Source: DATKDU01 sp035512595 (GTDB lineage Bacteria; Planctomycetota; Planctomycetia; Pirellulales; Pirellulaceae). Taken from it: 18,152 nt of DNA. The notes below the pieces were generated by a model. The model did no database searches, was not told the DNA's origin, and saw nothing but the letters and a program-made list of their open reading frames with translations. Of this stretch, positions 1-5,863 are shown piece after piece. The stretch lies in the NCBI GenBank assembly GCA_035512595.1, contig DATKDU010000035.1:1-18152 (forward strand), given 5' to 3'. The position numbers were made by a program, and so were the translations under genes. Position 1 is the stretch's first letter; every line of letters starts with the position of its first letter.

Positions 1-1
1 C

Positions 2-1993
2 CGGGTGGGAACGATTGCCGCGGGGAAGGTCGCCAGCCTGGTGATTGCCGACGGCGATCTGTTCGCCAAGAAAACGAAGGTTGTCGAGACGTGGGTCGAT
101 GGGGAGCGGTTCGAGCATGATGCGCCGCCGGTCGTCGATCCCCGCGGCACTTGGAAGCTGGAGTTGGCTGATGCCCAGGGCCGATTCCTCAAGGCGACGC
201 TGAAGCTCAAGGGGACCGCCAAGCAGTTGAGCGGCACGATCCAGCGGGACGAAGCGCCCGACGAAAAAACCAAAAAGGAGATCAAGCTCGACCGGGTGCA
301 GCTTCGCGAGGCGCAGCTTTCGCTCGCCTTCGAGGGGAAAAGTTTTGGCCACGAAGGGCCGGCGCGGCTGAGCGGCGTCGTTTCAAAAACGGACGGCAAG
401 CTGTCGCTGCTGGGGCAAGTGCTCTGGGCCGATGGCATCACCGAACAAGTGAAGGGGGAACTGACCGAGCCGCTGCCGGCGGAGGAGAAAAAGGAGGCAG
501 AGGAGAAGGAGAAGAAAGAGGAAGAGAAGACAGGGGACGGCGATAAGAAAGAAGAGAAGAAAGACGACGACAAGAAGGACGACAAGCCCGAGACCCCAGC
601 ACTCTATCCGGTCAACTTTCCCTTCGGTGACTACGGCCGCGTGAAGCTGCCCGAGCCGGCAAAAACCCTGGCGATCAAGAACGCCACGATCTGGACCTGC
701 GGCAGCGCCGGCAAGATCGAAGGAGCGACGCTCGTCATCGAGGGAGGCAAGATTACGGCCGTCGGAAAGGAAGTAGCGATCCCTGAGGGGGCGACGGTCG
801 TCGATGCTACGGGGAAGCACCTTTCGCCCGGGATCATCGACTGCCATTCGCACATGGCCAGCGACGGCGGCATTAACGAAAGCTCGCAGGCGATCACGGC
901 CGAAGTGCGGATCGGCGATTTCGTCGATGCGCTGGACATCACGATCTACCGGCAACTTGCCGGCGGCGTGACCAGCGCCAATGTCCTGCACGGCTCGGCC
1001 AATCCGATCGGCGGCCAAAACCAGGTCGTGAAGCTCCGCTGGGGAATGACCGGCGAGCAAATGAAGTTCGCTCGCGCTCCCGCCGGGATCAAGTTCGCCC
1101 TCGGCGAGAACGTCAAGCAGAGCAACTGGGGGGACGCATACAAAACCCGCTATCCGCAAAGCCGCATGGGGGTCGAGCAGATCATCAAGGACGCCTTCCA
1201 TGCCGCCGGCCAGTACCAGCGGCAATTCGACAAGTGGGCCGCCGACAAGAGCGGACTGCCGCCGCGGCGCGACCTGGAGCTGGAGGCGCTGGCGGAAGTC
1301 CGCTTCGGCAAGCGGTGGATCCACTGCCACAGCTACCGGCAGGACGAGATCCTCGCGCTGATCCGCGTGTGCGATGAATTCGGCATCACGATCGGCTCGC
1401 TGCAGCACATCCTGGAAGGGTACAAAGTCGCCGACGCCATGGCCAGGCACGGCGCGACCGGCTCGTCGTTCTCCGACTGGTGGGCCTACAAGTTCGAGGT
1501 CATCGACGCGATCCCCTTCAACGGGGCGCTCATGCACAAGCAAGGCATCGTCGTCTCGTTCAACTCCGACGACGACGAGCTGGGGCGGCACCTCAACCAC
1601 GAGGCGGCCAAGGCGGTGAAGTACGGCGGCGTGCCGGAAGAAGAGGCGCTCCAGTTCGTGACGCTCAATCCGGCCAAGCAGCTCCGCATCGATTCCATGG
1701 TCGGCTCGCTCGAGCCCGGCAAGCACGCCGACTTCGTCGTCTGGTCCAGCTCGCCGCTGTCAACCTTGTCCCGTTGCGAGCAGACGTGGATCGACGGAAG
1801 AAAATTCTTCGACCGCGAGGAAGATGCCGCCATGCGAGCGGAGCAAGCGAAGATGCGGGCGGCCCTGATCCGCAAGGTCCTCGACTCGGGCGAAAAGCCC
1901 GGCGGTGAGGAAGGCCGTGGCGACGACGACAGCGACCTCTGGCCGCGGCACGACGAGTTTTGCCATCACGACGAGCACGGCCACGATCATTAA
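2..1993 (+). CDS. Tandem amidohydrolase, 5' end outside window
   Basis: The reading frame is open from the first codon, and its first ~38 residues look like the C-terminal end of an amidohydrolase domain (GTIAAGKVASLVIADGD followed by a VDGERF strand), so the true start lies upstream. A beta-rich segment of about 120 residues follows, then a K/E/D-rich linker (about nt 475-595), then a complete second amidohydrolase domain. That domain shows the metal site CHSH (nt 842-853), further histidines in IHCHSYRQ (about nt 1319-1342) and LQHILEG (about nt 1400-1420), and an Asp in SFNSDDDE (about nt 1556-1580). It ends with the usual GSLEPGKHADFVVW closing strand. The family hydrolyses C-N or related bonds with one or two bound metals; the substrate is unknown. 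The last ~18 residues are His/Asp-rich (HHDEHGHDH), perhaps an extra metal-binding tail. It is probably co-transcribed with the next amidohydrolase gene, 58 nt downstream. Confidence 0.88.
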   Translation, partial: RVGTIAAGKVASLVIADGDLFAKKTKVVETWVDGERFEHDAPPVVDPRGTWKLELADAQGRFLKATLKLKGTAKQLSGTIQRDEAPDEKTKKEIKLDRVQLREAQLSLAFEGKSFGHEGPARLSGVVSKTDGKLSLLGQVLWADGITEQVKGELTEPLPAEEKKEAEEKEKKEEEKTGDGDKKEEKKDDDKKDDKPETPALYPVNFPFGDYGRVKLPEPAKTLAIKNATIWTCGSAGKIEGATLVIEGGKITAVGKEVAIPEGATVVDATGKHLSPGIIDCHSHMASDGGINESSQAITAEVRIGDFVDALDITIYRQLAGGVTSANVLHGSANPIGGQNQVVKLRWGMTGEQMKFARAPAGIKFALGENVKQSNWGDAYKTRYPQSRMGVEQIIKDAFHAAGQYQRQFDKWAADKSGLPPRRDLELEALAEVRFGKRWIHCHSYRQDEILALIRVCDEFGITIGSLQHILEGYKVADAMARHGATGSSFSDWWAYKFEVIDAIPFNGALMHKQGIVVSFNSDDDELGRHLNHEAAKAVKYGGVPEEEALQFVTLNPAKQLRIDSMVGSLEPGKHADFVVWSSSPLSTLSRCEQTWIDGRKFFDREEDAAMRAEQAKMRAALIRKVLDSGEKPGGEEGRGDDDSDLWPRHDEFCHHDEHGHDH

Positions 1994-1999
1994 GACGGC

Positions 2000-2118
2000 C
2001 GGCGAGCAGGGAACCACGAAACACACAAACTACACGAAAAGAGAAAAGATCATGAGCCACCGCCTGAACAGACTCGGCCTGCTTGCTTTTCGTGTGTTTC
2101 GTGGTTCCCTGCTCGCCG
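2000..2118. repeat. 27-bp perfect inverted repeat around a start codon
   Basis: Arms at 2000-2026 and 2092-2118 are exact reverse complements. They carry the core AACCACGAAACACAC on the left and its complement on the right. A further short pair, CACGAAAAG (2033-2041) against CTTTTCGTG (2086-2094), extends the symmetry inward. The left arm lies just after the upstream stop codon. The right arm is inside the next gene and encodes the FRVFRGSLLA part of its signal peptide. From memory, this type of sequence recurs in many bacterial genomes as an intergenic repeat. In mRNA it would form a long hairpin with the ATG in its loop. Confidence 0.85.
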
Positions 2119-3398
2119 TACTCGCGATGATCGTCCTGGTGCCGCGTGCGCGAGCCAACCCCGAAATCCCCGGCCCTCCGCAGGAAAAGCCGATCGCCAT
2201 CGTCGGCGCTACGATCCACCCGGTCAGCGGCCCGGCCATCGAGGGGGGCACGCTCGTCTTCGATAAGGGAAAGATCGTTGCCGTCGGCAAAGACGTGATG
2301 CCGCCGGCCGATGCGGAGGTGATCCGCCTGGAAGGCAAGCACGTTTACCCCGGCCTGTTCGACGCCGGCACCAACCTGGGCCTGGTCGAAATCAACTCGG
2401 TCCGCGCGACGATCGACGTCCAGGAAACGGGGCAGCTCAATCCCAACGTGCGGGCCGTTGTCGCCGTCAATCCCGACAGCGAGATCATCCCCGTCACGCG
2501 CAGTAACGGCGTGCTTCTGGCACAGGTCGTTCCGCAAGGCGGGCTGATCAGCGGCAAGAGCGGCATCATCCAGCTCGACGGCTGGACCTGGGAAGATCTG
2601 GCCCTGTCGCGCGAGACCGGCATGTATGTCGAGTGGCCGCGCGTGCTGCGGCGGCTGAGCCGGCTGGAGAGCAGGCCCGACCAGCCGAACATCGACGAGA
2701 ACATGAAGCGGCTGCGAACCGCCTTCGAAGACGCCCGCGCCTATGCTGCGGCACGCAAGGCGGACGAGAACTATCCGATCGACGCCCGCTGGGAAGCCAT
2801 GCAGCCGGTGCTCGAGGGCAAATTGCCGCTGATCGCCCGGGCCGACGATGCGGCGACGATCCAGTCGGCAGTCGCCTTCGCTGCGGAGCACAAGCTGAAG
2901 CTGATCATCCACGGCGGCTACGACGCGCCGCTGGTGGCCGCGCACCTCGAGCAGCACGACATACCGGTGATCGTGGCGGGCGTCTACCGAGTGCCGCAGC
3001 GCCGCGGCGACGACTACGACGCGCCGTACACTCTTCCCGAGCGGCTCCGCGCGGCGGGCATTCGCTTTTGCATCTCCAGTGCCGGCCGGTTCGGCGCGTC
3101 AAACGTCCGCAACCTGCCGTACCACGCGGCGACTGCCGCGGCTTACGGCCTGCCTGCCGACGAAGCACTTAAGTCGATCACGCTTTCCCCCGCGCAGATC
3201 CTGGGCGTCGCCGATCGCGTCGGTTCGCTGGAAGCGGGGAAGGATGCGACGCTGTTCATTGCCGACGGCGACATCCTGGAAACGCCGACGCAAGTCGAAT
3301 CCGCCTACATCCAGGGGCGCAAGGTCGAGCTCAACGACCGCCACAAGCGGCTGTATCACAAGTACAGCGAGAAGTACGAGCGATTGGAAAAGCCGTAG
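2052..3398 (+). CDS. Secreted amidohydrolase-like protein lacking HxH
   Basis: 448 residues. I start it at ATG 2052 because it follows a purine-rich stretch and begins a signal peptide (MSHRLNRLGLLAFRVFRG, then a hydrophobic run, cut after ARA near residue 35). The longer open frame upstream overlaps the previous gene. The fold is an amidohydrolase: an N-terminal strand set (IAIVGATIHPVSG), the KHVYPGLFDAG stretch where the metal site should be, and the closing GSLEAGKDATLFIADGD. The usual HxH after PGxxD is replaced by AGTNLG, so the canonical dinuclear metal site is incomplete. It may be a structural or regulatory partner of the upstream enzyme, or use a different site. It is separated by 17 bp from a convergent gene, with no obvious terminator between them. 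Family assignment is firm; catalytic activity is doubtful. Confidence 0.88.
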   Translation: MSHRLNRLGLLAFRVFRGSLLAVLAMIVLVPRARANPEIPGPPQEKPIAIVGATIHPVSGPAIEGGTLVFDKGKIVAVGKDVMPPADAEVIRLEGKHVYPGLFDAGTNLGLVEINSVRATIDVQETGQLNPNVRAVVAVNPDSEIIPVTRSNGVLLAQVVPQGGLISGKSGIIQLDGWTWEDLALSRETGMYVEWPRVLRRLSRLESRPDQPNIDENMKRLRTAFEDARAYAAARKADENYPIDARWEAMQPVLEGKLPLIARADDAATIQSAVAFAAEHKLKLIIHGGYDAPLVAAHLEQHDIPVIVAGVYRVPQRRGDDYDAPYTLPERLRAAGIRFCISSAGRFGASNVRNLPYHAATAAAYGLPADEALKSITLSPAQILGVADRVGSLEAGKDATLFIADGDILETPTQVESAYIQGRKVELNDRHKRLYHKYSEKYERLEKP

Positions 3399-3415
3399 AA
3401 TTCGATAGCGGGTGG

Positions 3416-4570
3416 TTACACGTCGGCCGCGTCAGCGACGCCTTCGTCTCTTTCCGTCATCGCTGATTCCAGCTCGGCAATTGCGAAGCGATGCAGCTCG
3501 GCATCGTCCTTTTCAGCGAAGAATGCATCGACTTCGGCCAGGGGATTTTCCGCCACGCTGGCAATCGCTTGCGCAAAGACATCGATCCCATCGTCGGCCC
3601 GTTTGAGAAACCGTTCGTAGCCGCGGAGCAGCGGTTTCATTCCGCGCCGCGCGGCGGGGCCGTAGCGGCCGAGCGACCAGGCGGCCGCTTTGACGACCGG
3701 CAAGTCATCGTCGTCCAGCGCGCGGACCAGTTCCGGCACCACCAGCTCCGGCGCCGCCCCGATCTGACCCAAGGCATAGGCGGCGCTCTTTCGCGCCGCT
3801 TCGTCGCGTCCGTGCAGCACCTCGACGAGCCGGGATGCTGCGGGCACAGCGGCCGGACCAAGCGCCGCCAGCGTGTCTGCCGCGTGCGCGACGATGTCCG
3901 GGTCGCGATCGTCAAGACAACGCGTGACGCGGGGCACGGCGGCAGCGGCCTGATCACCACATTCAGCCAGCTCCCAGAGCGCGTGGATCCGAATTGTCGC
4001 CGACGGGGAATCGAGCTGCCTCAACAACTCGGCAGCGCAAAGCGCATCACTGGGCTGTTCCGCGGACTGACGCGTGAAGAGCGAATCATGCGTCTTTCGC
4101 AAGTACTTGAGCCCGGCGCGAAACGGCTCCGCCACGTCGGGACGGAGCATGCGCGCCCAGGAAGTGTCTTGATCCTGCCGCACGTACGAAAACAACGCCA
4201 TCGCATAGCCAAAGTGACGCGAAGGCAGATAGCCGTGGCGACTCATCTCCCACCACGAAAAACGGCCCGTGCGGAGGTTCGTTTCCCGGATCGTCGCGTT
4301 GGCGGCAAACGCCCCCACGCCCAGATAGGCCGGCAGCAGGTCGGTCAATCGTTCGAGATCATCATTGTTGGTATTCAGCAGGCCGCCCCCGAGCAGGATT
4401 TCGTGCGCCAGCTCATGAGCCAATGTCGCTACAAGCTGCTCCGGCTCGCCCAGGAGCCAGTCGCGAATCTTGATGACGGCCGGTTCGCCCGCCACATAAA
4501 GGCCTGTCGCATCCGGCAACTCGTCCTCCGTACAGATCACGAGCTGTACGCGGCTGCGTTCAATCCCCAT
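3416..4570 (-). CDS. Metallopeptidase-like protein with HEAT repeats (main part)
   Basis: 384 residues read from ATG 4570. Near residue 50 there is a zinc-protease style HExxH in ATLAHELAHEIL, followed by a helical region (residues ~60-170) with WWEMSRHGYLPSRHFGYAMALF. From about residue 170 to 330 come PBS-lyase type HEAT repeats (for example ATIRIHALWELAECG and EAARKSAAYALGQIGA), and then an acidic tail. HEAT repeats mediate protein contacts; HExxH suggests a peptidase-like or relic site. No signal peptide is seen. The start is not natural: the frame upstream of this ATG reads ...GHY before MGIERS, and the missing N-terminus is encoded in another frame at 4779-4537. The gene therefore appears to be split by a single-base indel. 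It is the last gene of the minus-strand run. Confidence 0.75.
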   Translation of the reverse strand: MGIERSRVQLVICTEDELPDATGLYVAGEPAVIKIRDWLLGEPEQLVATLAHELAHEILLGGGLLNTNNDDLERLTDLLPAYLGVGAFAANATIRETNLRTGRFSWWEMSRHGYLPSRHFGYAMALFSYVRQDQDTSWARMLRPDVAEPFRAGLKYLRKTHDSLFTRQSAEQPSDALCAAELLRQLDSPSATIRIHALWELAECGDQAAAAVPRVTRCLDDRDPDIVAHAADTLAALGPAAVPAASRLVEVLHGRDEAARKSAAYALGQIGAAPELVVPELVRALDDDDLPVVKAAAWSLGRYGPAARRGMKPLLRGYERFLKRADDGIDVFAQAIASVAENPLAEVDAFFAEKDDAELHRFAIAELESAMTERDEGVADAADV

Positions 4571-4779
4571 GTAGTGGCCAGCCGATCGAGGACGACATGA
4601 GCGCTCGACGCCTCGCCGACGACGACTCCGGGGAAATGCTCATCGGTCGGCAAGATGACGCGAGCTGCGAGCATGCGCGCCAAGCCGAGATTCTCCGCCA
4701 GCCACTTCATCCGTGACTCGACCCACGCCTTCTCGGCAGTTCGCAGCGGCGGTTTAGGTGAGAACAGGCCGAACATCAT
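4537..4779 (-). pseudogene. N-terminal fragment of the metallopeptidase/HEAT gene
   Basis: Reads MMFGLFSPKPPLRTAEKAWVE, then a helix and ILPTDEHFPG, before running into a stop shortly after RLATTWG. An ATG at 4779 is chosen over the GTG at 4800 because GGGGA lies 4 nt upstream. It overlaps the ATG of the next frame (4570) by 34 nt. Adding one base near the bases ACTAC at about 4571-4576 would join RLA to YMGIERSRVQL and restore one protein of about 455 residues. Either the gene is truly frameshifted or the assembly has a one-base error. Calling it a fragment rather than a separate small gene is inference from how well the two halves join. Confidence 0.6.
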
Positions 4780-4861
4780 GCGGTCCCCAGGCAGAAGCAC
4801 TGATCCAATCGCGGCCCATTTTACGCCGCCGCATGCGCGCGATGGAGTCGCGGCCTACGAT

Positions 4862-5863
4862 TTACGGCTCCACCCACTTCCCCTCACGATAGACGCATTG
4901 CCGCGGGTTGAACTCGGTGAGGTGCGCAAGGCTTAGCGGACGCACGGAGGGCTGGGGCTGCGCAAGGAGCTGCGACCAGGAGCGGGCGGCGTCTTTCGCA
5001 CTTGCAGCGGTCGGCGGCGGAAAGAGCGCGGTCTCCAGCGCCAGCTCCAGCGTGAGCAGCGTCTTCAGCTCGCCGTCGTCGAGCTCCCTGGTCCGGCAGA
5101 GGCGGAGAAACTCCTCCTTGGTGACGATGGCCCGTGCCGCGGCCAGCTCGGCGGCAATGTCGGGCTGCACGATCAGCCGCGCCGCCACGTCCCCCTTGCC
5201 GCGGCGGATTTGCTGAACCGCGTCCAAGAGCTTTCGCTGCGCGGCCGGGTTGCTCGGCGCGGCCGAAGAGGCAATCGCGCTTGGGACCTTGAGCAGCGCC
5301 GAGTCGTGCCGCGGATCGGAAAGATAAGCCGCTGCGCGGAAGCGGGCTTCTTCTTCGGGCGAGCGGGCCAGCGCGATCAGGCCCAGGAGGGGAGCGTGGG
5401 CAGGATCAGCGCCCGGCAGGCGAGACGCCTGCCCCACGTAGGCCGCAATCACATACAGCCGCAAGGCCGCGTCGCGGGCCTCCGGGTCGAGCTTCTTCTC
5501 CGCCAGCTCGTCGGCATATTCGCGGTAGTCCTGCGGGCGGGCCGGATCGAGCGCCGCCAAACGCTCCGGATCGACCGTGTGCAGCAGCTCCTCGATCTCC
5601 TCCTTGGCAATGGCCACGTCTTCGGAGCGGCCGTCCGCTCGCGATTGCCGCAGGACGACTTCGCGGTCATCCTCGCGGACGAGGTAGCCCGCGATGGGCT
5701 GCGTTGTCCCTTTCTTGTAGACCACGACGGCGTGAGCGGAGGAGGCGAAGAGCAGCAGGAGCGCTGCAGCCAGCACGTGGGGCAGGCGTCTCGCCTGCCT
5801 TGATAACGAGGCAGTTCTTCGTCCGGCAGGCGGGTCGCCTGCCCCACGATTAGGGCACGGCAT
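4862..5863 (-). CDS. Secreted protein with small N-terminal beta module, unknown function
   Basis: 333 residues from ATG 5863, which overlaps the preceding gene's end by 14 nt. A GTG at 5776 would give 304 residues but leaves a signal peptide with no basic residues. The longer start adds RQARR ahead of the hydrophobic core LAAALLLLFASSAHA (cut near residue 45). The mature protein begins with a short beta-like module (VVVYKKGTTQPIAGYLV, then an acidic helix ending EEIEELL), followed by helical, TPR-like sequence. The gene at 13746-14936 has the same plan: signal peptide, short strand-rich module ending in a ...DEIERG stretch, then helices. Two REP-type palindromes affect it: one pair covers the 5' end, and one is read in frame as VGQASRLP (residues 143-150). 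No family was recognised. It probably belongs to the ExbB/ExbD gene run. Confidence 0.75.
   Translation of the reverse strand: MPCPNRGAGDPPAGRRTASLSRQARRLPHVLAAALLLLFASSAHAVVVYKKGTTQPIAGYLVREDDREVVLRQSRADGRSEDVAIAKEEIEELLHTVDPERLAALDPARPQDYREYADELAEKKLDPEARDAALRLYVIAAYVGQASRLPGADPAHAPLLGLIALARSPEEEARFRAAAYLSDPRHDSALLKVPSAIASSAAPSNPAAQRKLLDAVQQIRRGKGDVAARLIVQPDIAAELAAARAIVTKEEFLRLCRTRELDDGELKTLLTLELALETALFPPPTAASAKDAARSWSQLLAQPQPSVRPLSLAHLTEFNPRQCVYREGKWVEP
5415..5437 (-). repeat. REP-like palindrome inside a coding region
   Basis: On the minus strand it reads a GTGG head followed by the palindrome GGCAGGCGTCTCGCCTGCC. It is identical over 23 nt to the copy at 5777-5799. It lies in frame in the surrounding gene and contributes the peptide VGQASRLP. 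Confidence 0.85.
5777..5847. repeat. REPIN-like inverted pair of REP palindromes
   Basis: Two 23-nt copies face each other: 5777-5799 (+) and 5825-5847 (-), with GTGG heads outermost and a 25-nt spacer. Each has a stem of about 8 bp (GGCAGGCG against CGCCTGCC); the loop triplet differs between the copies (TCT and ACC). The right copy starts 2 nt after the stop codon of the 923-aa membrane protein gene, and the pair covers the 5' end of the next gene. Confidence 0.85.

Noticed and set aside
383..1726. 447-residue open frame on the minus strand
   Set aside because: Antisense to the intact amidohydrolase domain; its sequence shows no domain pattern.
1665..2957. 430-residue open frame on the minus strand
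   Set aside because: Spans the end of one amidohydrolase gene, the inverted repeat and the next gene; a shadow frame.
3399..3415. Terminator between the convergent genes
   Set aside because: Only 17 bp, with no stem-loop or T run.
5415..5847. Repeated palindromes as a CRISPR array
   Set aside because: Only three copies, in mixed orientation with unequal spacing, one inside a gene, and no cas genes; REP-type elements explain them better.
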